DNA from: Prorocentrum cordatum
Taxonomy: Eukaryota > Sar > Dinophyceae > Prorocentrales > Prorocentraceae
Direction of reading: 5' to 3'
Length of the DNA: 64,000 bases
Assembly: GCA_963575745.1 (NCBI GenBank)
Contig: CAUYUJ010000892.1
Span: 62,001 to 126,000 of the forward strand
Every line of letters starts with the position of its first letter. Positions within the stretch are counted from its first letter, which is position 1. Below, in pieces: positions 10,591-19,857 of this stretch. Made by a program: the position numbers and the translations under genes. The notes beneath the pieces are model-generated. The model ran no database searches, was not told the origin of the DNA, and was given only the letters and a program-made list of their open reading frames with translations.

Positions 10591-10842
10591 TGCCTCCTAG
10601 ATGGGGTCGGAGTAGATGGGGTCGGAGGACCGCGCCGTATCGCCCATACATCGCCGATGCATCGACGATGCACCGGCGATGCATCTGCGATGCACCGGCG
10701 ATGCATCGGCGATGCACCGGCGATGCATCGTCGACGTCGGCGTGAAACAAATCGGGCTCCACATCGAGCCGCATCGCCGATGCATCGGCGATGCCGCGCG
10801 ATCCTCCGACCCCATCTACTCCGACCCCATCTAGGAGGCCTA
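10591..10842. repeat. family A fold-back repeat, full copy
   Basis: The best copy. Left arm GCCTCCTAGATGGGGTCGGAG, with GATGGGGTCGGAG repeated twice. Right arm TCCGACCCCATCTACTCCG then ACCCCATCTAGGAGGCC. The core has at least seven 11-bp units, GATGCATCGGC alternating with GATGCACCGGC. Confidence 0.95.
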
Positions 10843-10929
10843 GAGTCCTCGGACGTCCCGACCCGCTGCCCAGGGCCAATTCTCCATCCCGAGTCGCTTT
10901 CTTTACTCGGCGAGGGCCCTGGAGGCCGA

Positions 10930-11112
10930 GTGCATACGAACAGAACCCTCCCGACCGCAAGAAACCTTCCAAAAGAAACCCAACCCTGAGACACCAGGGC
11001 GTCCATCGATTTGTGGTGGGGGAACGTCACGCCTTCCACAGCAAAGCCATCGAAACCCACGAAACCCAGGGCACCCTGGAGGCAAACGTGGTGTTTCTTG
11101 GCACGTGCCCCC
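10930..11112 (+). repeat. dispersed repeat I, copy 1
   Basis: Shares long near-identical blocks with 55361-55520: AAGAAACCTTCCA, AAGAAACCCAACCC, ACGCCTTCCACAGCAAA, CCATCGAAACCCA, GAAACCCAGGGCACC. No clear terminal inverted repeat. Confidence 0.85.
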
Positions 11113-11220
11113 ATTGCAGGGATGGAGTGCCAGCAGTTTTCAAAATGCGGCTATCGCTTCAGGAGCAAATGGCCAGCACTACCAGGGGAATAGGCGCCTC
11201 CCAAATGGGTTTCCGAGTAA

Positions 11221-11387
11221 CCTAATGGGATGGGATCGAAGGATCGCGCCTCATCGCCGATGCATCGGCGACGTCGGCGATGCATCGGCGCCGACGGCGC
11301 GGAGAAAATCGGGATCCACATCGAGCCCCATCGGCGATGCGGCCTGATCCTCCGACCCCATCTACTTTGACCACATCCGGGAGGCCC
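11221..11387. repeat. family A fold-back repeat
   Basis: Shorter copy with a degenerate left arm (GATGGGATCGAAGGATCGCG), two blocks of GATGCATCGGCGA, the hinge GGCGCGGAGAAAATCGGG, and right arm TCCGACCCCATCTAC...GGGAGGCCC. Confidence 0.85.
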
Positions 11388-11389
11388 AG

Positions 11390-12240
11390 AGGCTATCCCT
11401 TCAGAGACACATCGCGGCCGGCCCCGGGACCGTCCAAAAAAGACTTGACATAAAAAAGCCGGTCCCTGGGGGTGGGTCGAGACTTCTGGGGGACCCCTCA
11501 GATTCCCATTACATTGCGATAAAAATGCAGCATCGCGAAAAATCACATGACCACAGCCCTGGACCCCATCTTTCTCTTCCTGTGGCTTTTTGCGAGCCGG
11601 ATCGATCAATGATGGTGGGGCCCGAAACGGGGCGAAAACGCCCGGCATTAGAAGCACTGCAACGCCCGGATCTCGGGGACGCGCGAATGTCGGCGCAGTC
11701 GACCCCATTTCCATCCGTCCTCCTCCTCCCCATGGAGGGCCTCTTGGGGCTTCTTGGGGCTCAGGGACCTCGCATTGAAAAAAACAAGACATTGGATCCC
11801 TCGTCGGGGATCCACTGGCCCCGATCAATGAAACCCCAGGTCAGTCGGGCTTTGCAAAATCCTGCAGGATCCTGCGCGCTGACCCGGCTCAGTGCAAACC
11901 TGGCTCTGCAGGATCCTGCAATGTCCGGCGCCGCTCTGGCTGACGCCCTTTTGCATTGACCCCCGTCTCAAGGCTCCCGACACAGAAGGCTCGGAAATCC
12001 TCTGGCCTTCTGAAAAACTTTCTCCGACTTCTCCGAAGACAGAGACGCCTCGTCAGCCAGAAGCCCCGCCGCCTTTTGAGAAGGCCCGCCCCCTCTCACT
12101 TCCCCCTGGGCTCGCCGCCGAACGACATCGCGATACATTCCCAGGACGAAAGTATTTTCCTCTTGGGCCCGGAACGACGGTGTGAAGCCTTGAGCAGACC
12201 CGTATGAGATAACCGCCGTCGGATCCCATGAATTTCGCGC
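11390..12240. other. no gene seen
   Basis: About 850 bp with local palindromes (CCTGCAGGATCCTGC near 11,860) and a segment at 11520-11650 resembling 9510-9610 and 55850-55940, so partly dispersed repeat. No supported coding sequence. Confidence 0.45.
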
Positions 12241-12345
12241 GGATCCAAATGTGGCGTTGGTGTTTGTTTCGGTGGATCCGATTTTCGTCCGTACGGATCT
12301 GGTTTCGGGATTAGCTGGATCCGTGTCCGGTCTTATTGTTTTACG

Positions 12346-12413
12346 GCGGATCCGATTTCTACCCTGTATTAATTATTTAATTAAACCAGGGGGCCGGAAG
12401 AAATCGGATCCGC
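12346..12413. repeat. small fold-back element with 15-bp perfect arms
   Basis: GCGGATCCGATTTCT (12346-12360) is exactly inverted at 12399-12413. The loop is A/T-rich (ATTAATTATTTAATTAA). Further GGATCCGATTTTCG-like words lie just upstream (12240-12310). Confidence 0.9.
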
Positions 12414-12688
12414 GGACCCCGCAAACCGCCCGTGTTAAGATTCTATGGGGGAGGGGGGGTTCGGTAATCAACTTTCCACGATGGGCCCTGGGTCGTCTCA
12501 CGCACTCCCATCAACTCCCCGCGCGAGCGGGCCCCATTCAATATGAATACATACATCCCTCACCCCCCGGTTGCTGCAAACAGCTCGTCCGGTCGCCGTC
12601 CGTTCGGCGGCGCCGACGTTCTCGCGAACTCTTCATGGCTATTTTCACCTCAAGAGGTAAATCTTTCGTCCTGCGTGAGTATGTTTTG

Positions 12689-12878
12689 GACGCCCGAAAT
12701 GGGTACGATGCCCAACACCAAATGTTGTCCAAAACCGCCAGCGGCCGCTGTTGGGCAGGCGGCCTTCTGTCTCAAATGGACGACATCCGCATCAACACCG
12801 ACAGCGAGCCCTGCTAAAAAGGAACAGGAGATGCCGTCTGTCTTTGTACCCATGCTCTCCGTACCCATTTCGATCGTC
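12689..12878 (+). repeat. family B TIR element, copy 1
   Basis: Ends are inverted: CGAAATGGGTAC (12695-12706) is exactly complementary to GTACCCATTTCG (12861-12872), and the pairing extends outward through GGACG. The interior TGCCCAACACCAAATGTTGT, CAGCGGCCGCTGTTGGGC, GCGGCCTTCTGTCTC and CACCGACAGCGAGCC is shared with 30899-31091 (opposite strand) and 63217-63414. Confidence 0.85.
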
Positions 12879-12924
12879 CCGATCTGAGAAGCTCCGCCGC
12901 CTGTTGAGAAGGCCTGCCCCCTTC

Positions 12925-13265
12925 TCCTCTTCCTCCTCCTCCTCCTCCTCCAATTCCTCCTCCTCCTCCTCCTCTTCCTCCTCCTCTTATCCTTTTTCGT
13001 CTTCTTCTTATTATTCCTCTTCGTCGTATTATGAGCATTCTTATTAGTATTATTACTATTATTATTATTATTAGTATTATTATTATCATCATTATACTTA
13101 CTATTATTACTATTATTACTATTATTATTAGTGGTATTATTATTAGTCTTATTATTATTAGTAATNNNNNNNNNNNNNNNNNNNNNNNNNNNNNNNNNNN
13201 NNNNNNNNNNNNNNNNNNNNNNNNNNNNNNNNNNNNNNNNNNNNNNNNNNNNNNNNNNNNNNNNN

Positions 13266-13300
<35 letters not shown>

Positions 13301-13320
13301 AATCATCATCATCCCCCTCC
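12925..13320. repeat. microsatellite block with assembly gap
   Basis: (TCC)n, then (ATT)n, then 100 N, then (ATC)n and (TCC)n. Open frames through it (poly-Ile, poly-His, poly-Asp) are artefacts. Confidence 0.95.
13166..13265. other. assembly gap, 100 N
   Basis: Exactly 100 undetermined bases inside triplet repeats; a conventional gap length, so the true distance is unknown. Confidence 0.99.
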
Positions 13321-13439
13321 TCCTCCTCCTCCGCCGCCTCCTCCTCCAGCATTCCTTTTCCTTATGGAGAATTTCCCCCCGCCGCACCCCGAAACCAACT
13401 AGGGCTGGCTGGGCGTTTCGACCCTGAAAACAATTTCAC

Positions 13440-13740
13440 AAATGGAGGGCGGGTCCTCTTCGACATGTAACCCTCGCTCTAGCGCACCGCCAATTCGTTT
13501 TGACCAAAAATACCAAACTACTTTCACTGATTGAAGGCGAGTCGGTTTCAAACTGTGGATATCGCCTTAGCGTTGCGTGCATTCGTTTGGACAATGTGCA
13601 AGAGCTTCACGGGTTGAGGGCGGTTCCGTTTCAAAGTGTGCCTCTCGCGTTGGTGCCACGCACATTCGATTTTAATGTGCAAGCGTTTGCACGGATTCAC
13701 ATGATCAACGTACCAACAACGGTGTGTTGCAAGGATGTTT
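13440..13740 (+). repeat. degenerate tandem repeat, about 85-90 bp
   Basis: Three diverged units sharing GA(G/A)GGCG(G/A), a TTTCAAA(C/G)TGTG segment, GC(G/A)C...CATTCG and AATGTGCAAG.CTT. No coding meaning seen. Confidence 0.5.
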
Positions 13741-14204
13741 GCTTAACCGGGCACGGGCGATAATAATGTACCCCCCATCGCCCCCTCTATTTTTATTATC
13801 CCCGTCCAACAGGATTTAGTTGTGGAGGGAGGCGCGGAGACCGAACTGTTCAATTCCACGGGAAAGTTGCGGGGATCGAAGTTGCTATCATATCACGCCG
13901 ACTCGCAACAACATCAAAAACGCTGAGCATGGCCATGGTGGTCTCCCCACACCAGCTTCCGCAATCACGAGCGCGTGGCAGGGCTGTGGGGTTCTCACCA
14001 ATTCAGGTTGCCCGCGTTACGAAAGCGCGGCAGGGCCATGGGATTATCATTCTTAGCCGTTCCCGAGTCAGGAACGTGCGGCCGGGCAAAAGGGACCGAC
14101 TGGATGTTGATTGTGCATGCTTTTTCGAACAGGCACAGCGTCAGAGTTAGCCAAATAAGTGACAATATTTTTCTAGCGCACCCCTCGCACGGTTCGTGGC
14201 CCTT

Positions 14205-14250
14205 TCCTCCTCCTCCTCCTCCTCCTCCTCCTCTTCTTCCCCCCCTCCTC
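14205..14250. repeat. (CCT)n microsatellite
   Basis: Short CCT run close to the left end of copia element 1. Confidence 0.9.
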
Positions 14251-14362
14251 CTCTGCCCCCGCAGCTGCCCAGATCCAAGCTTCCCCGAGTCTCCGAGACT
14301 CCAAACTTTCGAGCCTCCTCGAGGCGCCGAGCCCCTTCTCCCCAGAGGCAACGATAGGGGGG

Positions 14363-14469
14363 TGTGGCAGTCGGAGGAGAAACAGATGTTTATCCCTTGA
14401 ACCAAATTGGTTACGTACCATCAAATCCACTAGCTGAACCTATTCGTGAAATTCTGGACCCCTGTCACA
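14363..14469 (-). repeat. 3' LTR of copia element 1
   Basis: 107-bp direct repeat of 24329-24435. On the plus strand it begins TGTGGCAG and ends CTGTCACA, i.e. short terminal inverted repeats with TG/CA ends. Left-flanked by GGGGG. Confidence 0.9.
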
Positions 14470-14477
14470 CTGGTCCA

Positions 14478-14487
14478 ACTTTCTTCT
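14478..14487 (-). promoter_or_regulatory. weak polypurine-tract candidate
   Basis: On the minus strand AGAAGAAAG lies just 5' of the 3' LTR, but is separated from it by TTGGACCAG, so it is only a weak match to a polypurine tract. Confidence 0.25.
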
Positions 14488-14612
14488 AGGTTCAGCTTCC
14501 CCTGTGGGATAAGCCGTAACCTCCGTATAATCAAAGAAACTAAACTAACATCAGTTCGAAGAGGCGCGTCACTGAAACCCGTCCGTGAGCGCCCCTTCCC
14601 CTCAAGGTTGCA

Positions 14613-15633
14613 CTACTGAAACGATGAGCAGGCAGAGAGCAGTCCTGGCCGACCGGCCAGGTGGGGGGAGGAGGAGGAGACAGAGGAAACACCACCACCA
14701 CGCACCACGAGAACCTCGGGGTCCTGGTTCTGGTACTCGCTCCAGGACAGCAGGATCGGACTTCGAGCCAGTTCCTTTCTGGATGCGTGCTGTGATCGAC
14801 CCTTCAGCTCTGGAGAGGCCCTTCGACGTTCCAGTTCGGCCCCCTCGTCTACCAGGATGGGGCGGCCGTGGGTCATTAGGTCGAACAGGGCGGCGCTACA
14901 TTTCGTGATGTCATCCTTCGTCATGCGATCGACCGGCATTCGACCATGCGGTATCCATCGCACGCTCCCGTGCGCTCGTTCTAGTGCTTCACATATGATC
15001 GCTAGGTCCAGCGCCGTCCGGCGGTCTTTGGCACTCCCATTCCCCTCTTTCTGCGTGGTGTCGTAGATAGACTTCGCATCTACGACGTGCACCTGGTTAT
15101 CCCGGGAGCCTAGCCTACGGTCTCTTCTCAGAACGGTGGTGAAAGGTCCTGCGGCACGCCGACACTCGGGCACATCCACATCCTGAAACACCACGTCCCG
15201 GTAAAGAACCTGGAGAAACTCGACCTCTGCCACTGCAGCTGATAACGCCTGGGTCAGTGTTGAAGGTACTTTCCTCCGTAGCTTGCTGCTCCTCCAACCG
15301 AGAATGGACGCCCTGACGGAGCTGTTGGACAGCGCGGACTTGTCGGCAGCTAAGATCATCCAGGCGCCCTGGGTCGGATCTGCTGGCAATCCACGGTCGT
15401 CATTCATTTTGTTGATATGCTCCTACTCCGCCAGCGTCAGAGAATGATGTGAATGCCATCCTCTCAGGGTCCAATCGCCAGATCGTCAATCCTCGACTGG
15501 CAGTAGACCGGAGGTGTCGCACCAACTTGTTGGCACAGGTGACATCGTAGATTGTAGCACTCTTGAGTCTGCTGGCGAGGATGCTGGCTACTCCCGCCGC
15601 CTCGGGTCTCGATTCACGACCCACCCAGTTGAA
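14613..15633 (-). pseudogene. RT C-terminal part and RNase H, element 1
   Basis: Continuation of pol after an in-frame TAG at 15634. The first frame (15400-15624) has GRESRPEAAGVASILASRL and MAFTSFSDAGG, the start of the copia RNase H. A frame slip in CAACAAAATG near 15412 leads to the second frame (14613-15407), with QGAWMILAADKS, ILGWRSSKLRRKVPSTL, AEVEFLQVLYRDVVF, VVDAKSIYD (catalytic Asp), DRRTALDLAI and RWIPHGRMPVDRMTK. It catalyses removal of RNA from the RNA/DNA hybrid during reverse transcription. The conserved core is intact apart from the frame slip and upstream stop. Confidence 0.8.
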
Positions 15634-16310
15634 CTAATACACTAGAGACCTCAAAGCTCTGAGCTCGTCTGGCAACAGCTCAGCGTCCTTGTCAGACATA
15701 CTTCCCTTGGCCATGGAGAGCGGTCGGATTTCTTCGAGAATGTATTTCTCCTGATCCACGGTGATCTTCTGATCCATGAAGGTAATTCTCCTGCCGGCGA
15801 AATCGGCTGGCCCACTGTGGCAGTCTCGATACTTGCCGAACTTGAACCTAGATTCGAGCAACTTACGGAGCCAGTCCCTAGAGCTGGTGTCTGCACTGCC
15901 GATCATAGAATCATCGACCTCGAGAAGCATCATGTTTAAAATCTGGCCCTTGGACCCATAGCGGAGCCACCAGCAGGGCTCCAGCAGGCTCCGAACAAAA
16001 CCATGCTGCTCCAGAAAACGCACCACTGTCTTCCTCCACGCCACTGGGGCGTCGTCCAGGCCGTAGACATTGACCAGGAGGTGAACCAGGGCCCCTGGCT
16101 CCAAGGCAAGGCCCTCGCACGGTTCGACGTATATCTGCCCCGTAGACCGCTCCATGGGATCGGACTGACAGAACGCATTCTTCACGTCAGCGATATCCCC
16201 TTGGAGCCCCTGGTTAAAACATCATGATGGATGCCGTCTGTGGGGCGGGGGCGTACACCGCCAAGGATCCTGAATCAGGGTCTCGGTGGCCGTGGACGCA
16301 CCATCGAGAC
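15634..16310 (-). pseudogene. reverse transcriptase palm, element 1
   Basis: Copia-type RT. The main frame (15634-16185) opens with DVKNAFCQSDPMER (motif A region), then IYVEPCEGL, NVYGLDDAPVAWRKT, EPCWWLRYG, and LLEVDDSMIG, the YxDD-equivalent motif C with both Asp present, then FKFGKYRD and KYILEEIRP. Just upstream, another frame carries KSRWCVHGHRDPD and YAPAPQ, which normally precede motif A. The two are separated by one extra T in a TTTT run at about 16213, and another indel near 16300 separates this from the linker frame. It ends at an in-frame TAG (15634-15636). Catalytic residues are kept although the frame is broken. Confidence 0.85.
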
Positions 16311-17420
16311 TTCGCCACTGGCTCGGCGGACCATCCTGCTAGAGATGATCCCCTCAGGAAGTTGCTCTCTCTCCGCCGGGGTCAGCTTCTTGAGCTGTAT
16401 CTCTCCACTCCTGCTCGCGGCAAAAGCGCCTTCAACCTTGAGGACCGCTTGTCCCGCACCCTCGACCTCGACCGTCGGAGGGGGGCCGTGCGCCCCTTGC
16501 TTCCACCGGCCTCCGAGACCTCCAACGCCGCCTTCACTCGGCCCCGCTCTCGTCCAGCTCTGCTGTTCTAACACCGCCGAGCGCGCGACAATCCCTTCCG
16601 ATCCTGGAATCACCATGAACTCTTCCGTTCTCCCCTGATCCTCGCCCGAGCCCCCGCGCCTGAGAGGGGGCCTGGACCTGGGTCTTCTCTCTATCTCGGC
16701 GATGCGCTCCTCCACTGAGCGTCGGGGCTCCTGACTGGTCGCAACCTCCCTACGGGTTCCTGAACTGAGCTCACCACCACCACTGGGGAAAGGGCCTGGG
16801 AGAGAGGCAGGAGAGGAGAGAGCAGGAAGACCCGGAGGAGGAGCGGGAATGGCGGACGGGGGAAGTGGGGGCGCCCCCTCAGAGGGGACAGAGCCATGCT
16901 CTTCCAACCTCGGACGCTTGATCTCGGGCGGGCTGCTGGCTGCCCGGGCTCTAGCGATGCGCAGCGGGACGTCGTCCGGCTGCCGTAGCCTGAGCTGCTG
17001 TCGCCTCAGATCCGACACCGGAGGATCGGGGGGAGGCGCTGGCTGCACTTCCTCGGTGCCGGGCTCGATGGCCTCAGAGGCGGGAGAGGGAGGAGGGACG
17101 GAGGGGGAAACTCTCTCTCTGGAATCCCTGTCTCCTGGTTCGGCGGACGGGGGAACAGTCGGAGGGGTCATCGCACCAGGTGGTTCTGAAATCTCAGACT
17201 CGGGAATCGACGGAAGTCGTGACGCCGGCTGCGCCACAACCGATCCAGCTCGAGAGGTCTCGCGCCTGGGTCGGCCCAGTGGGCCGATCACCGACGGGAC
17301 GGGGGGTCGAGGCTCTGGCTGCTCTGGCTCGGCGGGTTCACGCACAGGCCCCGGGGGTCGAGGTCCAGGGCCCGAATCCCTAGCCACTGGCTCGTCCCAA
17401 GACTCGTCCGGGGGGGGGGG
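16275..17420 (-). pseudogene. proline-rich linker leading into RT, element 1
   Basis: A 370-residue minus-strand frame, mostly Pro/Ser/Glu-rich (the usual disordered linker between integrase and RT in copia polyproteins), ending with LTPAEREQLPEG and ISSRMVRR, the conserved run-in to the RT fingers. It connects to the integrase frame through a run of ten G (plus strand, 17411-17420), where a one-base length difference would restore the frame. Confidence 0.7.
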
Positions 17421-18605
17421 CCCTCCCGCTGGACGTCCACCGCTGAAACTCTCTCAGTCCTGGACGCCAGGAGAAGCTCCTGCCACTGAGGGTCCCGGGC
17501 AAGCTGCAGACCATGCTCCTCTTCGGGGCTCGCGAGGCGCAGCTGCTCTCGACTGCACTTCCACAGTCTCGCTCTAACGGCCGCCCACACAGTGCCCCCC
17601 TCGCTCAGGACCACCACGCCAGGGCCCGTCCAACCATCTCGGCGGCGCCCCAAGGCGTCAGCCCGGGAAGAGGTCCTGGAGAAGTGGCGCCACGCAAAGA
17701 CCCACTGGCCAGGCGTGTATCTCTGGACCGAGGGCTTCTTAAATCGCGAGGCACGGCTAATCTTCTCTCTGGCGGAAACTTCCATAGCGAGCCGTCGAGC
17801 CGTGGCTCGAACCTGCTGAGCTCGAGCAAACTCAGCGCCGGCCTCACCCTGTTCGGACGCAGGTCTCACCATGTCCTGCCATCCCGGCAGACCCCTGTGA
17901 TCATCGGACAGCACATCATGGGGAAATCGGGGGTTCTCTCCGAACGCTAACTGGAGAGGGGAAAACCCCCCGCGGTGACAGAATCTGTTTTTGTGGGCCA
18001 CGAGCTCGAAGATGAGGTCATCTAGCTCTTCAATCCCTTCCGGCACGAAAGACCCAGCCTCCAGCTCGGCTCGCACGCGATCCTTGACCCACCCGCCGTG
18101 TCTTTCCACACGGCCATTCTGCCAGGGTGAGTCAGCGTCACACGCATGATGGCAAATTCCCCACTGTTCAATTCCCCGGGCAAACCTCGCTCCGAACTCC
18201 GATCCGCCATCAGAGATCAGAAAGTGGGGGGCCCCCAGAGGCCTTATCCACGCCTTAAGAAACGCCGACCAGACGGCCGAAGCCGTGGCGGCCTCCGGCC
18301 TGACAACGACTTGGAGGTTGGATCCGTGATCCACGATGTTGAGATAAGCGCGGGTCACCCCCTGAAACTCAAGAAAGAACAAGTCCACACCTACGATGTG
18401 GTTGAAACGAAACGTCCTGGGAATGGCCACCCGACGGTGCACTCCCGACCTAGCTCGTTCTACGCACTCTGAGCAGTGGAACTTAGCTTGGACCCAGCGG
18501 ACTAACCTACGCTTGGCACCCCCAGCTCTAAGAACTCGGGCGAACTTGCGAGTGTCGGGATGACCCACGTTGACATGGAGCTTGAAGAGGAAACGCTTTT
18601 CATCC
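17421..18605 (-). CDS. integrase, element 1
   Basis: Retroviral-type integrase. The HHCC zinc finger is LHVNVGHPDTRKF (about 18540-18600) with FHCSEC (about 18463-18485). The catalytic core has GVDLFF (first Asp, about 18370-18395), LISDGGSEFG (second Asp, about 18188-18225) and QNGRVERHGG (Glu, about 18093-18122); I count 34 residues between the second Asp and the Glu. A basic C-terminal region follows, with PGQWVFAWRH and DGWTGPGVVV as in copia integrases. It inserts the cDNA into the genome; the 5-bp GGGGG flank is the expected footprint. The frame is uninterrupted here. Confidence 0.88.
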
Positions 18606-18789
18606 TCACTGGGTTCTTCCTCTACGACCGGACTCTTCCCTGGGGGGGTCGCAGTCCGAGTCTCAGGCTCGTCTCCGCTCTCGCCCGAAACATCCTCATC
18701 GGCCTCGTCGAGCCTAGCCTCGTCGTCTTCAGGAAAGTGACTCTCGCTCAGCTCAGCCCAGGTGAACTTGCCCTTGACACCCGCTCCAG

Positions 18790-19432
18790 ACCACTGATCT
18801 GCCACCGCGCGGGCCACGAGCTGGGCGAACCTCTTGGGATACTGGGCCGCCTTAGTGGTGACCGCGCCTCCCTCCAACACGGAGTGCTCGTGTCCTCCCG
18901 TGCACAGGTGGCCATCCAAACGGTGAGCCAGGAGGGGGTGATTGGTGAGAATCCCTGTGGGCGTCTTATTCAGACCTTTGTCATTCACATGGATCCCAAA
19001 CTGACGCATGTCAACCCGAACTCGCCTCGCCCCTGGGAGTGAGGCGACACACTTGACGACGAACGCGCCCCACGAGGAGGCGTAGAGCGGGTGCTCGAAA
19101 CCGAAGTACCTACCTTGGCTGACTTGGAAGTGCGCGACTTCCATGCAGAGGGTGAGATCCCTGATGCCGGCTGCTACGATTCGTTGCCAATCGAGCGGAT
19201 CCATTCGATGTTTATTAATCCGATTGATCGCCGAGAACGCACGACACTCAGAGCAGAGCCAGACCATCTCGGGCTTCTCGCGACAGAGGTTCTCCCACAG
19301 CTCCTTAACATGCTGCTGGTTGGCAGCATCCCAGCCCAGGCGAGGGCCCCAACTCGGCTGCTTCCCAAGAGGCGCCCCGGCCCGACTCACCTCTGGAGAT
19401 ATCCTGGGGGGGGAGAACACTTCGGTAAAGGC
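18790..19432 (-). CDS. methyltransferase-like segment of polyprotein, element 1
   Basis: In frame with integrase. It starts FTEVFSPPRISPEV and continues through GWDAANQQHV, WLCSECRAFSAINRIN (about 19204-19267), LCMEVAHFQVSQGRYFGFEHPLYASSW (about 19072-19150, read in parts) and KTPTGILTNHP, GGHEHSVLEGG. The order of a Pro-rich start, a Cys-containing PC-like loop followed by FS, and an EHP motif is reminiscent of a degenerate cytosine-C5 methyltransferase fold. Here the usual Pro-Cys is Glu-Cys, so activity is doubtful. The same segment occurs in element 2. The enzyme link is inference from motif order. Confidence 0.55.
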
Positions 19433-19857
19433 CACTCTGGCCCTCCGATTCGTCAGGGGGCTCTCATCTGGCTCGAGCTGCTGACAGGAGCCACCAGCCC
19501 CGACTTCGGCCCCGTCCCGGGCGCCGAAAGCAGCCGCGCACCCGCCGAGAGCCCTGCGAACGGCGGCCCCACAGGCCACCTCTCGATCGTCGTTGTAGCT
19601 GTCGCCGCCAAGCCACTCGGGCCCGACTCTGTCCAGAAACCCAGGCCTGGAGGAGGAAGGAGGCAGACAGTGATCGGGAGGAAAGCATGGGTGAGCTCTG
19701 GAGGCTTCAGGGGTACCATTTGTCTTATTCCCTGGTGCTCTCGCTGAGCCAGGGACTGGGCAGTCGCACTGCATGAAACACGAAGAGAGACGCAGCGGCG
19801 GCCCTGCGCCGACCTGCTGCTGCCCATGAAGTTCCTGACAGACGTCCGCACTCGTCG

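Noticed and set aside
8740-11347. Frames rich in Met-His-Arg-Arg-Cys-Ile repeats
   Set aside because: They are translations of the 11-bp family A core on either strand; no independent coding signal.
12543-12887. Conserved peptide KCCPKP...QAAFCL on both 12.7 kb and 31.0 kb
   Set aside because: Follows from DNA-level identity of family B; the third copy (63.3 kb) does not keep the frame.
12925-13400. Frames with poly-Ile, poly-His, poly-Asp, poly-Ser
   Set aside because: Microsatellite plus N gap.
16275-17577. Plus-strand Gly/Ser-rich frame of 242 residues (16849-17577)
   Set aside because: Antisense shadow of the proline-rich linker of element 1.
19091-19747. Plus-strand frame of 218 residues
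   Set aside because: Antisense to the methyltransferase-like segment and its upstream linker; no motif of its own.
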